Shown: positions 27,727 to 36,767 of the stretch, one piece after another | How the letters are laid out: every line of letters begins with the position of its first letter | Numbering within the stretch: the first letter of the stretch is position 1 | DNA from: Mycobacterium sp. GA-1841 | GTDB lineage: Bacteria; Actinomycetota; Actinomycetes; Mycobacteriales; Mycobacteriaceae | NCBI RefSeq assembly: GCF_001954135.1 | Contig: NZ_MBEQ01000017.1 | Span: forward strand, 248,001-312,000 | Length of the DNA stretch: 64,000 nucleotides | Direction of reading: 5' to 3' | Translations under genes and position numbers: made by a program | Notes under the pieces: model-generated | Told to the model about the DNA's origin: nothing | Database searches by the model: none | The model's input: the letters and a program-made list of their open reading frames with translations, nothing else

Positions 27727-29601
27727 CTACTTCTTCGGCTTGTCCCCGGCCGCGTCGGTGGACAGTGCCGCGACGAACGCCTCCTGAGGGACCTCCACCC
27801 GGCCGATGGTCTTCATCCGCTTCTTGCCCTCTTTCTGCTTTTCCAGCAGCTTGCGCTTACGGGTGATGTCACCGCCGTAGCACTTGGACAACACGTCCTT
27901 GCGGATGGCCCGAATGTTCTCGCGAGCAATGATTTTCGAGCCGATCGCGGCCTGCACCGGCACCTCGAACTGCTGGCGCGGGATGAGCTCCTTGAGCTTG
28001 GTGGTCATCTTGTTGCCGTACGCCGAAGCCGAATCCTTGTGGACGATGGCACTGAAGGCGTCGACAGCCTCGCCCTGCAGCAGGATGTCGACCTTCACCA
28101 GATCGGCCTCCTGTTCACCGGCCTCCTCGTAGTCCAGGCTGGCATAGCCGCGGGTGCGCGACTTCAGCGAGTCGAAGAAGTCGAAGATGATCTCGCCCAA
28201 CGGCATCGTGTAGCGCAGCTCGACCCGCTCGGGCGACAGGTAGTCCATGCCGCCGAGTTCACCGCGCCGGGACTGGCACAGCTCCATAATGGTGCCGATG
28301 AACTCGCTGGGCGCGATCACGGTGGTCTTGACGACGGGCTCGTGGACCTCGCGAACCTTGCCCTCGGGCCAGTCCGACGGGTTGGTCACGACAAGCTCGG
28401 ATCCGTCGTCCTTGATCACCCGGTACACCACGTTGGGTGAGGTGGAGATCAGGTCGAGATTGAACTCGCGCTCCAACCGCTCGCGAGTGATCTCCATGTG
28501 CAGCAGCCCGAGGAACCCACAACGGAACCCGAATCCCAGCGCCACCGAGGTCTCCGGCTCGTAGGTCAGCGCGGCGTCGTTGAGCTGCAGCTTGTCCAGT
28601 GCCTCGCGCAGCACCGGGTAGTCCGACCCGTCCACCGGGTACAGGCCCGAGTAGACCATCGGCTTGGGTTCGCGGTAGCCGGTCAGCGCTTCGGTCGCAC
28701 CCTTGCGTGCCGTGGTCACCGTGTCGCCGACCTTGGACTGCCGGACGTCCTTCACCCCGGTGATGAGGTAACCCACCTCGCCGACACCCAGGCCGTCGCT
28801 GGCCTTCGGTTCGGGTGAGACGATGCCGACCTCGAGCAGTTCGTGGGTCGCCCCGGTAGACATCATCGCGATCTTCTCGCGCGGGGTGATCTTGCCGTCG
28901 ACGACCCGCACATAGGTGACCACGCCGCGGTAGATGTCATAGACCGAGTCGAAGATCATCGCCCGCGCCGGGGCGTCGGCGTCACCGGTCGGGGCCGGCA
29001 CCTGCCGGACCACCTCGTCGAGTAGCTCGGCGACGCCCACCCCGGTCTTGCCGGACACCCGCAGCACGTCCGACGGCTCGCAGCCGATGATGTGGGCCAG
29101 CTCGCCGGCGTACCGCTCCGGATCCGCGGCCGGCAGGTCGATCTTGTTGAGCACCGGGATGATCGTCAGGTCGCGGTCGAGCGCCAGGTACAGGTTGGCC
29201 AGCGTCTGCGCCTCGATGCCCTGGGCGGCATCGACCAGCAGCACCGCACCCTCGCACGCCTCCAGCGCGCGGGACACCTCGTAGGTGAAGTCGACGTGAC
29301 CCGGCGTGTCGATCAAGTGCAGGACGAACTCTTCGTCACCAACTTTCCAAGGCAGCCGCACGTTCTGCGCCTTGATGGTGATGCCGCGTTCCCGCTCGAT
29401 GTCCATCCGGTCCAGGTATTGCGCGCGCATCGACCGGTCGTCGACGACGCCGGTGAGCTGCAGCATCCGGTCCGCCAGCGTCGACTTGCCATGGTCGATG
29501 TGGGCGATGATGCAGAAGTTCCTGATCTGCGCCGGCGCAGTGAACGTCTTGTCGGCGAAGCTACTGATGGGAATCTCCTGGTGAGCGCGGGTGTCAAGCA
29601 C
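27727..29601 (-). CDS. lepA: Elongation factor 4 (LepA)
   Basis: A 624-residue translational GTPase that binds the ribosome and is thought to assist in back-translocation or 30S assembly. It has P-loop [10 protein letters not shown]2 region ERGITI, G3 DTPGHVDF, G4 NKID, and the LepA-specific C-terminal domain ending with [22 protein letters not shown]. No ATG lies near the conserved N-terminus ([17 protein letters not shown]). GTG 29601 is the closest canonical start, with GGAAG about 10 nt upstream. An AGGAG followed 6 nt later by ATC within the frame suggests a possible non-canonical start, discussed as a finding. Confidence 0.93.
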   Translation of the reverse strand: MLDTRAHQEIPISSFADKTFTAPAQIRNFCIIAHIDHGKSTLADRMLQLTGVVDDRSMRAQYLDRMDIERERGITIKAQNVRLPWKVGDEEFVLHLIDTPGHVDFTYEVSRALEACEGAVLLVDAAQGIEAQTLANLYLALDRDLTIIPVLNKIDLPAADPERYAGELAHIIGCEPSDVLRVSGKTGVGVAELLDEVVRQVPAPTGDADAPARAMIFDSVYDIYRGVVTYVRVVDGKITPREKIAMMSTGATHELLEVGIVSPEPKASDGLGVGEVGYLITGVKDVRQSKVGDTVTTARKGATEALTGYREPKPMVYSGLYPVDGSDYPVLREALDKLQLNDAALTYEPETSVALGFGFRCGFLGLLHMEITRERLEREFNLDLISTSPNVVYRVIKDDGSELVVTNPSDWPEGKVREVHEPVVKTTVIAPSEFIGTIMELCQSRRGELGGMDYLSPERVELRYTMPLGEIIFDFFDSLKSRTRGYASLDYEEAGEQEADLVKVDILLQGEAVDAFSAIVHKDSASAYGNKMTTKLKELIPRQQFEVPVQAAIGSKIIARENIRAIRKDVLSKCYGGDITRKRKLLEKQKEGKKRMKTIGRVEVPQEAFVAALSTDAAGDKPKK

Positions 29602-29667
29602 GTGGTGTGCGCTTCCAGGGTATCGAGCCGGGACCCTTGCAACACAATCGCCAGCGCGGCACTGACT

Positions 29668-29673
29668 TATGCT
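29668..29673 (+). promoter_or_regulatory. -10 hexamer of the PemK-like gene
   Basis: TATGCT followed after 7 nt by ATG 29681, the leaderless pattern. It overlaps the in-frame ATG at 29669, which therefore is unlikely to be the start. Confidence 0.55.
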
Positions 29674-29680
29674 CGACACC

Positions 29681-30316
29681 ATGGCGTCGCAGTGGAAGGC
29701 GTTCCAGCAGGTTCTCAAGGGCGTCCGCCATGGCGCCGAGAACCTGGTGTTCAACGAAGCACCGAAGTTCGTTCGCCAGCTCCAGACCACCGACAACGTG
29801 CCGCGTACCGTGCAGCAGGGCATCCAACAAGGCATTCAGCAGGGCCTCAAGCTGGGTCTGGGGGCGCTCGCCGGCGCAACCGCCCCGCCCCCGAAGGCGA
29901 TCACCGAAGGCCGGCCGGTGTCCAAGCACAGCGTTCCCACCGCACATCGCGCCCGCAAAATCGTCTATGCCCCCGATCTCGACGGACGCGCCGATCCCGG
30001 CGAAATCGTCTGGACCTGGGTGGTCTACGAGGATGATCCGACGCAGGGCAAGGACCGCCCGGTGCTGGTGGTAGGCCGCGATCAACGCACGTTGTTGGGG
30101 TTGATGTTGTCCAGCCAGGACTACCACCGCGATGATCCAGACTGGATCGCCATCGGGACCGGCACCTGGGACTACGACGGCAGGCCGAGTTGGGTGCGGC
30201 TCGACCGGGTGCTCGACGTGCCCGAGGAGGGCATTCGCCGCGAGGGCGCGATCCTGGACCGGTCCCGGTTCGAGGCGGTCGCCGTACGGCTGCGCGCCCA
30301 GTACTCCTGGAGCTGA
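29681..30316 (+). CDS. PemK/MazF-family protein (Rv2405-like)
   Basis: A 211-residue protein. The C-terminal half (about 85-211) is a PemK/MazF-like beta-barrel, with [27 protein letters not shown] at its start and [12 protein letters not shown] later. The N-terminal 80 residues form a helix/low-complexity extension including the repeat [15 protein letters not shown]. Classical MazF toxins are about 110 residues and paired with an antitoxin; no antitoxin gene is adjacent, so toxin activity is doubtful. Rv2405 holds the same position next to lepA in M. tuberculosis. Start chosen from the 7-nt spacing to the -10 hexamer. Confidence 0.82.
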   Translation: MASQWKAFQQVLKGVRHGAENLVFNEAPKFVRQLQTTDNVPRTVQQGIQQGIQQGLKLGLGALAGATAPPPKAITEGRPVSKHSVPTAHRARKIVYAPDLDGRADPGEIVWTWVVYEDDPTQGKDRPVLVVGRDQRTLLGLMLSSQDYHRDDPDWIAIGTGTWDYDGRPSWVRLDRVLDVPEEGIRREGAILDRSRFEAVAVRLRAQYSWS

Positions 30317-30339
30317 CGCCGATGCATTAAATCGGCGTC
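30315..30339 (+). terminator. Stem-loop after the PemK-like gene
   Basis: GACGCCGAT (30315-30323) and ATCGGCGTC (30331-30339) form a perfect 9-bp stem with loop GCATTAA, starting in the stop codon. No T-run follows, as is common in mycobacteria. A separate 12-bp palindrome TGGGAATTCCCA (30342-30353) lies just before the next start codon. Confidence 0.5.
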
Positions 30340-30357
30340 CGTGGGAATTCCCAGACG

Positions 30358-30606
30358 ATGACTGCACTGCCTCCCGACCCCGACCCGGCCGAGATACCCG
30401 ACCTCGAGCCCGGCGGCGGCGTCGCTCCCGGCGCCACGCCGCCCGACTCCGCGCAGACCTCCGGCCTGGGGGAACCGGAAGCCCGCCCCAAACACAAGTA
30501 CACCCCGTCTTCGGTGACCGCGATCATCGGCCTGGTACTACTGATCGCGGTGTTCGTCGCCGTCGGCGTGCTGTTGATCATGAAGATCTCGGGAGTTTTC
30601 GGATAG
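30358..30606 (+). CDS. DUF6480-type small membrane protein
   Basis: An 82-residue protein with an acidic, proline-rich N-terminus (PDPDPAEIPDLEPGGGVAPG) and one C-terminal membrane helix (VTAIIGLVLLIAVFVAVGVLLIM). The DP-rich and LEPGGGV motif is typical of the actinobacterial DUF6480 family, whose function is unknown. It lies 41 bp after the PemK-like gene; the intervening hairpin and palindrome suggest separate control. Confidence 0.8.
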   Translation: MTALPPDPDPAEIPDLEPGGGVAPGATPPDSAQTSGLGEPEARPKHKYTPSSVTAIIGLVLLIAVFVAVGVLLIMKISGVFG

Positions 30607-30618
30607 ACGCGTCGCCGG

Positions 30619-31227
30619 TCAGCGTCCACGGCGCCACATCGCGGTCATGACCGGGCCCTCCTCGGGCAGCGGGATCTCCCCGGTCACTTCAAATCCGAAC
30701 CGCAGGTATTACGGAACGTTGTCGGGATTGCTCGATTCGAGATAGGCCGGCGCATGCTCGGCGTCCACGCGCTCCAGACGCGACCGCATCAATTCATGGC
30801 CGAAGCCACCTCCGCGCACCGTGGGATCGCTGCCGATCACGCCGAGGTACCAATGCGGTTCCTCGGGATGATGTCGCTTCATCAGCTCGGCGACCTCCCG
30901 CCCTCGGGTGGCCCGACGCCCGAAGGCCCGCAGGAATCCGGGCATCATCAGCAACTCCTGCAGCCCGGTCTGCTTCCAGCCGCCAGGCGGATCCCACAGC
31001 GCCGCCGCGCCGATGGTGCCCGACCGCAGCGCCACCTCGCTACCGCCGCCGGGCAGGAAATGGTGTCGGGTCATGGTGGCGAACATCCGGCTCAGCGCCC
31101 GCTCCCGGCGTGCGGCCTCCGGCAACATCCACATCATCACCGGGTCGTCATAGAAGGCCCGCGCCAGAACCGCAGCAAGCTGCTTGACGTCGGCTTTGTG
31201 GGCGGGGCGAACATCGATGGCAGACAC
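30619..31227 (-). pseudogene. GNAT acetyltransferase with one in-frame stop codon
   Basis: From GTG 31227 the frame reads a GNAT protein: RPAHKADVKQLAAVLARAFYDDPVMMWMLPEA, LGVIGSDPTVRGGGFGHELM, YLESSNPDNVP. At 30711-30709 a TAA interrupts it. Translation in the same frame continues with YLRFGFEVTGEIPLPEEGP and MTAMWRRGR to a TGA at 30619. The family normally has a tyrosine or phenylalanine here (NVPYYxRFGF), so TAA most simply arose from TAC or TAT. Truncation removes the final strand region, about 30 residues. It may be a true nonsense mutation, a shortened working protein, or a sequencing error. Substrate unknown. Confidence 0.8.
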
Positions 31228-31269
31228 CCGCTCACGATCGCACACAACACCCGCCGGGAGACTACGGTT

Positions 31270-31302
31270 ATCGGTGCGAAATTTGACGAAATTCGCACCG
31301 AT
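31270..31302. repeat. 33-bp near-perfect palindrome between the GNAT pseudogene and CBS gene
   Basis: Arms ATCGGTGCGAA (31270-31280) and TTCGCACCGAT (31292-31302) are perfect 11-bp inverted copies with an 11-nt centre that itself nearly pairs. It starts about 33 bp after the CBS gene stop on that gene's strand, so a terminator is likely. An operator for the GNAT gene is the alternative. No T-run follows. Confidence 0.6.
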
Positions 31303-31334
31303 GACCGGAGTTTCGGCGGCTCGGGATGCGCGGG

Positions 31335-31769
31335 TCACCGGCTCTGGGTGATGTAGGCCTGCAGCTGTTCCTGCTCGGCCTCCAGTTCTTCCATCCGGGT
31401 CTTGACGATGTCTCCGATGCTGACGATGCCGGCCAGCCGGCCGTCGTCGATGACCGGGATGTGGCGCACCCGGTTCTCGGTCATCAAGGCGCTGAGGTGA
31501 TCCACCGTGTCGCGTGGCGTACACGTGGCGACCACCGTGGTCATGATCTCCGAGACCGGCTGGGCCAGCAGGCTGCTTCCCCGCTCGTGCAGCTTGCGCA
31601 CCACATCGCGCTCCGAGACGATCCCGGCCAGCCCGCCGTCGGGGCCCATCACCATCATGGCCCCGATGTTCAACTCGGTCAGCCCGGCCAACAGTTCGGT
31701 CACTGTGGTCTCGGGTGAAATCGTCACCACCGCCGTGCCCTTGTTTTTCAGCACGTCCGCGATTCGCAT
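31335..31769 (-). CDS. Paired CBS-domain protein (Rv2406c-like)
   Basis: A 144-residue protein made almost wholly of two CBS motifs forming one Bateman module: VTISPETTVTELLAGLTELNIGAMMVM...GIVSERDVVRKL, then TCTPRDTVDHLSALMTENRVRHIPVIDDGRLAGIVSIGDIVK. Such stand-alone modules bind adenine nucleotides and sense energy status or modulate partners. A C-terminal helix (MEELEAEQEQLQAYI) may mediate dimer contacts. ATG 31769 starts at the first CBS strand. It is divergent from RNase Z. Partner unknown. Confidence 0.88.
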   Translation of the reverse strand: MRIADVLKNKGTAVVTISPETTVTELLAGLTELNIGAMMVMGPDGGLAGIVSERDVVRKLHERGSSLLAQPVSEIMTTVVATCTPRDTVDHLSALMTENRVRHIPVIDDGRLAGIVSIGDIVKTRMEELEAEQEQLQAYITQSR

Positions 31770-31868
31770 CGGCCGCCTCCGATCGTGATCCACCTCACAC
31801 CAGGCTAGGTCCGCATCAGTCTGGACGAAAGGTATTCCGCAGAACACCCGAACGGGTATATGTGGGCC

Positions 31869-32729
31869 ATGATCGAGGTCACCCTGCTCGGCACCGGCAG
31901 CCCGATCCCCGATCCGCAGCGGGCCGGACCCTCGACCCTGCTGCGGGCCGGCGGCCAGTCGTTCCTGGTCGACTGCGGTCGTGGTGTGCTGCAACGCCTG
32001 GCCGCGGCCGGCTCCGGGGCCAACGGACTCAGCGCCCTGCTGCTCACCCATCTGCACAGTGATCACATCGCCGATCTGGGTGACGTGATCATCACCCGCT
32101 GGGTCAGTACGTTCACCCCGGACGCCGCACCGCTTCCGATCATCGGTCCGCCGGGCACTGCCGAAGTGGTGGCAGCCACGCTGAAGGCTTTCGGTTTCGA
32201 CATCGGCTACCGCATCGCCCATCACGCCGACCTGACCGGCCCGCCGCCAGTCGAGGTGCACGAATACACCGACGGACCGGTCTGGGACCGCGACGACGTG
32301 CGAATCCGGGTGGCGCCCACCGATCATCGGCCCGTGACACCGACCATCGCATTCCGGGTCGAGCATGCCGGCGCCGCGGTGGTGGCTGCAGGCGACACCG
32401 TGCCATGCCCCAGCCTCGACGCCCTCGCCGCGGGCGCGGGGGCGCTGGTGCACACCGTGATCCGCAAGGATCTGATCGATTTGCTTCCCCAACAACGCAT
32501 CCGCGACATCTGCGACTACCACTCCTCGGTACAGGAGGCGGCGGCCACCGCGACCAGGGCCGGCGTCGGGATCCTGATCCTCACCCATTACGTGCCGGCG
32601 ATCGCTCCCGGCACCGAAGACCAGTGGCGGGCACTGGCGGCCACCGAGTTCGACCGGCAGATCGAACTGGGCGACGACCTGCACCGCGTGCAAGTCCATC
32701 CGGGGGTATGCGTCAAGCCAGCCGGGTGA
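31869..32729 (+). CDS. rnz: Metallo-beta-lactamase fold protein, RNase Z-like
   Basis: A 286-residue protein equivalent to Rv2407. It has [11 protein letters not shown] at the N-terminus, the metal motif [14 protein letters not shown], and later motifs [14 protein letters not shown] and LILTHYVP that complete the two-zinc site. RNase Z removes 3' trailers from tRNA precursors. The exosite arm is not evident, and some relatives are arylsulfatase-like, so the assignment is likely but not certain. ATG 31869 fits the domain start; an in-frame ATG at 31860 is possible. It converges with the transglutaminase gene, overlapping 17 bp at the 3' ends. Confidence 0.82.
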   Translation: MIEVTLLGTGSPIPDPQRAGPSTLLRAGGQSFLVDCGRGVLQRLAAAGSGANGLSALLLTHLHSDHIADLGDVIITRWVSTFTPDAAPLPIIGPPGTAEVVAATLKAFGFDIGYRIAHHADLTGPPPVEVHEYTDGPVWDRDDVRIRVAPTDHRPVTPTIAFRVEHAGAAVVAAGDTVPCPSLDALAAGAGALVHTVIRKDLIDLLPQQRIRDICDYHSSVQEAAATATRAGVGILILTHYVPAIAPGTEDQWRALAATEFDRQIELGDDLHRVQVHPGVCVKPAG

Positions 32730-33552
32730 CCTCGACGACCACATCGAGGTCGGTCGAACCCTCACCCGAATAGATTCCCTTGAGCGGAGCCACATCCGAG
32801 TAGTCCCGGCCCACGCCGAGGCTGACGTACTGCTCGTTGATCGCGGTGTCGTTGGTCGGGTCGTAATCCCACCAGCCACCGGTCCAGGCCTGGATCCAGG
32901 CATGACTCTGGCCGTCAATCGTGTCCCCGACCACCGCCTCCCGCTTGGGATGCAGATAGCCCGACACATAGCGGGCCGGAATGCCCATGGAGCGCAACAT
33001 GATCAACGACAGATGGGCGAAGTCCTGGCACACCCCTTTGCCCTCCCGCAGGGCGTCCAGGCCCGAGGAATGCACGCCGGTGGTGCCCGGCACGTAGTCG
33101 AGCTCGCTACGCACCCACTGCGCCACCTCCATCACCGCCTCGAACGGGTCGTGGTCCTTGGCGATCCGCTGCCCCACGCGCGCGATGCGCCTGCTGCGCG
33201 GCGTGTAGTGCGTCGGGCTGAGCACCTCGTCGAACCGATCGATCACCGACTCCGAACCCAGATCGTCCCAGCCGGCCACGTCCTCGGGCTTCTCGGCGGC
33301 CTCGGTCTCGACCACCGAAGCGGACGAGACCTCCAACTCGGTGTGCGGGGCATGCAGGTCGAACGCCGTCACCGCGGTGCCCCAGTAGTCGACATAGCGA
33401 TAAGAGCGGGTGGCCGGGATGGTCTCCACCCGGTTGAGGATCACGTTCTGCCGCGAGTCCGACCGCGGCGTCAGCCGCGCCTCGTTGAAGGAGGCCGTCA
33501 CCGCCGACTTGTAGGCGTATCCGGTGGAATGCACCACGCGTAGGCGCCACAT
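32713..33552 (-). CDS. Transglutaminase-like cysteine protease-fold protein (Rv2409c-like)
   Basis: A 279-residue protein with an N-terminal beta-rich region ([30 protein letters not shown]) typical of bacterial transglutaminase-like proteins. The catalytic core has Cys in [11 protein letters not shown], His in [10 protein letters not shown] and Asp in WDYDPTND. These proteins recur with alpha-E and circularly permuted ATP-grasp partners, as here, and are suggested to make or process peptide bonds; the substrate is not known. It is the third gene of that operon, 35 bp after the alpha-E gene. GTG 33555 directly before is an alternative start. Confidence 0.88.
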   Translation of the reverse strand: MWRLRVVHSTGYAYKSAVTASFNEARLTPRSDSRQNVILNRVETIPATRSYRYVDYWGTAVTAFDLHAPHTELEVSSASVVETEAAEKPEDVAGWDDLGSESVIDRFDEVLSPTHYTPRSRRIARVGQRIAKDHDPFEAVMEVAQWVRSELDYVPGTTGVHSSGLDALREGKGVCQDFAHLSLIMLRSMGIPARYVSGYLHPKREAVVGDTIDGQSHAWIQAWTGGWWDYDPTNDTAINEQYVSLGVGRDYSDVAPLKGIYSGEGSTDLDVVVEVTRLA

Positions 33553-33587
33553 CACGGTCTCCTCTTCGCGCGAGCGCTCATCACCGA

Positions 33588-34562
33588 CTAGACCTCGCCT
33601 TCCTCGATCACGACCGCGTCATCGTGCCCGGCGTCCGTCCAAGCCACCCACGGCGCGGAGTGGAAGTACTGCAGTGCCAAGGCATCTCCGACCTCCCGGC
33701 AGGTTTTCTGCAATCCGGCCAGCCGTGCGTCCAGTGATTCCAGCAACGCGCCCGGCTGTAGGAACTCCAGCTCACTGCGGGCCCGGCCGAGAAGCCGCTG
33801 TGCCTCGGCGGTGGCACCCAGCCGGTTGTGCGGTCGGTTGAGCAACTCGTCGAGACTGTGTTCGGCCAATCGCAGGGAATAGAAGATCGATCGCGGGAAC
33901 AGCCGGTCCAACAGCATGAACTCGACCACCCGGCCGGCGTCGAGAACGCCGCGGTAGGTACGCAGATACGTGTCGTGGGCTCCGGCCGAGCGCAGCAACG
34001 TGACCCAGGCCGGTGACGACCCGCTGTCCCCAACCCGCGACAACAACAGCCGCACCGTCATATCGACGCGCTCGATGGCCCGGCCCAACAGCATGAACCG
34101 GTAACCGTCATCACGGCTCAACGTCGAGTCGGCCAACCCGGCGAACATCGCCGCGCGGCCTTCGACATAGGACAGGAACTGATGCGGGCCCAACCGTTTT
34201 GCCGCCCGCTCCCGCTCGGGCAGGGCGTTGTAGGTGGTGTTGAGGCACTCCCAGATCTCGGTCGAGGTGACCTCGCGGGCACCGCGCGCATTCTCCCGTG
34301 CCGCCGAAACCGAATCGACGATCGAGTTACCGTTGCTGTCCCGGCTGAACGCCACGATGTCGGTCAGCGACCAGACGTCCAGGCGCGCTTTGGGTGGCTC
34401 GATTCCCAGCACACGCAACAGCGTTCGCGACGCGACATCCGGGTCGACGCTGGAATCCTCCAACAGCTGATGCACCGTGACATCGAGGATGCGTGCAGTG
34501 TCATCGGCCCGCTCCACGTAACGGCCGATCCAGTACAACGACTCGGCATTGCGCGCCAACAT
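33588..34562 (-). CDS. Alpha-E domain protein (Rv2410c-like)
   Basis: A 324-residue, all-helical protein of the alpha-E (DUF403) family, starting MLARNAESLYWIGRYVERADDTARILDV and containing SSFRAAxx-type repeats such as LPERERAAKRLGPHQFLSYVEGRAAMFAGLADSTL and DRLFPRSIFYSLRLAEHSLDELL. The function is unknown; comparative genomics links the family to the ATP-grasp and transglutaminase genes that flank it here. ATG 34562 matches the family N-terminus better than the GTG at 34571. It starts 12 bp after the ATP-grasp stop. Confidence 0.88.
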   Translation of the reverse strand: MLARNAESLYWIGRYVERADDTARILDVTVHQLLEDSSVDPDVASRTLLRVLGIEPPKARLDVWSLTDIVAFSRDSNGNSIVDSVSAARENARGAREVTSTEIWECLNTTYNALPERERAAKRLGPHQFLSYVEGRAAMFAGLADSTLSRDDGYRFMLLGRAIERVDMTVRLLLSRVGDSGSSPAWVTLLRSAGAHDTYLRTYRGVLDAGRVVEFMLLDRLFPRSIFYSLRLAEHSLDELLNRPHNRLGATAEAQRLLGRARSELEFLQPGALLESLDARLAGLQKTCREVGDALALQYFHSAPWVAWTDAGHDDAVVIEEGEV

Positions 34563-34574
34563 CAAGACCACCGC

Positions 34575-36239
34575 CTACTGCTGCTGTTGTTGAGACGACG
34601 AACCGTCAAGTGCGCCATCGCCGTTGGACGCCTGGGCAGTTTTTGGCAGGGACCGCACCACCTCGGCGGCAGCCAGCTCGCGGTCGGCCGCCGACGTCCG
34701 CGACGCCAGCACCCAGGTGTCCTTCGACCCGCCGCCCTGACTGGAGTTCACCACCAGCGAGCCTTCGGGCAGCGCGACCCGGGTCAGCCCGCCCGGCAGC
34801 ACCCAGACGTCGTTACCGTCGTTGACCGCGAACGGACGCAGATCGACGTGCCGCGGCGCCAGCTCGTCGTCGATCTGGGTGGGCACCGTGGACAGCTGCA
34901 TCACCGGTTGGGCGATCCAGCCACGTGGGTCGGTGCGGATCTTCTTGGCGATTGCCGCCAGTTCCTTGCCCGAGGCGTCCGGGCCGAACACGATCCCGTA
35001 CCCACCAGAGCCTTCGACCGGCTTGATGACCAGTTCGTCGATCCGGTCGAGCACTTCCTCCCGTTCGGTGTCCAGCCAACAACGGTAGGTGTCGACGTTG
35101 GCCAGGACCGGCTTCTCACCGAGGTAGTACTCGATGATGGTCGGCACATAGGTGTAGACCAGCTTGTCGTCGCCCACCCCATTGCCCACCGCACTGGAGA
35201 TCACCACATTTCCGGCCCGGGCGGCGTTGAGCAGCCCGGCGACCCCGAGCATCGAATCGGGACGGAACTGCATCGGGTCCAGGAACGCGTCGTCGATGCG
35301 GCGGTAGATGACGTCGACCTGACGCTCCCCCTCGGTGGTGCGCATGTAGACGGCGTTGTCGCGGCAGAACAGGTCGCGGCCCTCGACGAGCTCGGCCCCC
35401 ATCTGCCGGGCCAGCAGGGAGTGCTCGAAGTAGGCCGAGTTGTAGACGCCGGGGGTGAGGACGACCACCGTGGGGTCGGCGACGTTGGTGGGCGCGGCAT
35501 TGCGCAGCGCCCGCAGCAGATGCGACGAATAGTCGCCGACCGCGCGCACCCGATGGGTGGCGAACAGGTTCGGGAAGACGCGGGCCATCGTGCGCCGGTT
35601 CTCCATGACGTAGGACACCCCCGACGGTGAGCGCAGGTTGTCCTCGAGCACCCGGAAATCACCCAAGGCGTCACGGATCAGATCGATGCCGGCGACGTGG
35701 ATGCGCACCCCGTTGGGCGGCACGATGCCCGCGGCCTCCCGGTGGAAGTGCTCGCAGGAGGTCACCAAGCGGCGCGGGATCACGCCGTCGCGCAGGATCT
35801 CCTGCTCGCCGTAGATGTCGTCGAGATACATCTCCAGCGCCTTGACCCGCTGGGTGATCCCACGCTCCAGCCGCGACCATTCCGCTGCCGAGATCACCCG
35901 CGGCACCAGGTCGAGCGGGAAGGGCCGCTCCTGGCCCGACAGCGAGAACGTGATGCCCTGATCGATGAACGCCCGGCCGAGCGCATCCGAACGCGACCGC
36001 AGTTCCGAGGCGTCCGAGGGAGCAAGCTCGGCGAAGATGCCCTTGTACGGTCCGCGCACGTTGCCGGCGGCGTCGAACATCTCGTCGAAGGCCTCCGAGT
36101 ACCGACCGAGCCGGTTGTAGCCGTCGAACACACCCTGAAGCCGCACGCGACGTGACGGCGCACCGCGTGACCCGGCCGGAACCGACCCGTTCGACTCGGC
36201 TCCCTGCGCACGGGCGGTTCTCGGGCTCACCGTCATCAT
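34575..36239 (-). CDS. Circularly permuted ATP-grasp protein (Rv2411c-like)
   Basis: A 554-residue protein of the CP-ATPgrasp type, with VLEDNLRSPSGVSYVMENRR, VVVLTPGVYNSAYFEHSLLARQMG, VEGSGGYGIVFGPDASG (the nucleotide loop) and a C-terminal IDDELAPRHVDLRPFAVN. ATP-grasp enzymes ligate a carboxylate to an amine through acyl phosphate, so it may build a small peptide with the alpha-E and transglutaminase partners. The C-terminus ends in a polyglutamine run (five Q). ATG 36239 precedes a second ATG at 36236. First gene of the three-gene operon; the gap to rpsT holds the divergent promoter. Confidence 0.88.
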   Translation of the reverse strand: MMTVSPRTARAQGAESNGSVPAGSRGAPSRRVRLQGVFDGYNRLGRYSEAFDEMFDAAGNVRGPYKGIFAELAPSDASELRSRSDALGRAFIDQGITFSLSGQERPFPLDLVPRVISAAEWSRLERGITQRVKALEMYLDDIYGEQEILRDGVIPRRLVTSCEHFHREAAGIVPPNGVRIHVAGIDLIRDALGDFRVLEDNLRSPSGVSYVMENRRTMARVFPNLFATHRVRAVGDYSSHLLRALRNAAPTNVADPTVVVLTPGVYNSAYFEHSLLARQMGAELVEGRDLFCRDNAVYMRTTEGERQVDVIYRRIDDAFLDPMQFRPDSMLGVAGLLNAARAGNVVISSAVGNGVGDDKLVYTYVPTIIEYYLGEKPVLANVDTYRCWLDTEREEVLDRIDELVIKPVEGSGGYGIVFGPDASGKELAAIAKKIRTDPRGWIAQPVMQLSTVPTQIDDELAPRHVDLRPFAVNDGNDVWVLPGGLTRVALPEGSLVVNSSQGGGSKDTWVLASRTSAADRELAAAEVVRSLPKTAQASNGDGALDGSSSQQQQQ

Positions 36240-36364
36240 GCTGCCGCACCGATGCTGATTTCGCCGGGTCAACGACGCAACCGTTTCGGCAGGCCAAAGG
36301 CCGGTTGAGGTGGTATGGCGGGGGCCTCAGGGCAGCGGATCCAGTCGTGGCGGGCGGTCGCGCT

Positions 36365-36394
36365 TTGGGAGTTCAAGGACCTCGCTGGTACCCT
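36365..36394 (+). promoter_or_regulatory. Promoter of rpsT
   Basis: TTGGGA (36365-36370) and TACCCT (36389-36394) with an 18-bp spacer, preceded by TGG at the -10 end. It would give a leader of about 73 nt before rpsT. The 234-bp region between the ATP-grasp gene and rpsT has no other clear feature. Confidence 0.5.
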
Positions 36395-36473
36395 GAACAG
36401 TCGCTACCCGCAGTGCGGGCGAGCGCACCCAGACTTCGGTAACCCCAGCGAGAAATTACGAAGGAACTTTTAC

Positions 36474-36734
36474 GTGGCCAACATCAAGTCGCAGGAAAAG
36501 CGCATCCGCACCAACGAGCGTCGTCGGCTGCGTAACCAGTCGGTGAAGTCGTCGCTGCGCACGGCCGTCCGCGGCTTCCGCGAGGCCGTCGAGGCCGGCG
36601 AGAAGGACAAGGCCGGTGAGTTGCTGGTGTCGACCAGCCGCAAGCTCGACAAGGCCGCCAGCAAGGGCGTCATCCACGCCAACCAGGCTGCCAACAAGAA
36701 GTCGGCGCTGGCGCTGGCCTTCAACAAGCTCTGA
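36474..36734 (+). CDS. rpsT: 30S ribosomal protein S20
   Basis: The 86-residue basic helical protein binds 16S rRNA early in small-subunit assembly. It starts [20 protein letters not shown] and includes the conserved [26 protein letters not shown] 36474 is chosen because GAAGGA lies 9 nt upstream and the protein then has the family start; a frame open from 36315 has no such support. A T-rich hairpin terminator follows at once. Confidence 0.97.
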   Translation: MANIKSQEKRIRTNERRRLRNQSVKSSLRTAVRGFREAVEAGEKDKAGELLVSTSRKLDKAASKGVIHANQAANKKSALALAFNKL

Positions 36735-36737
36735 TCT

Positions 36738-36761
36738 TTCGGTTCACACCGAAGTAGTTTT
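36738..36761 (+). terminator. Rho-independent terminator of rpsT
   Basis: TTCGGT (36738-36743) and ACCGAA (36748-36753) form a 6-bp stem with a TCAC loop, followed by GTAGTTTT. It lies 4 bp after the rpsT stop. A second hairpin CCCGG-TTCA-CCGGG (36763-36776) runs into the end of holA and may serve that strand. Confidence 0.75.
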
Positions 36762-36767
36762 CCCGGT

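Noticed and set aside
31845..31866. Possible fourth CsoR/CstR operator (GAACGGGTATATG)
   Set aside because: Only one half-site is present; the ATACCC arm is missing.
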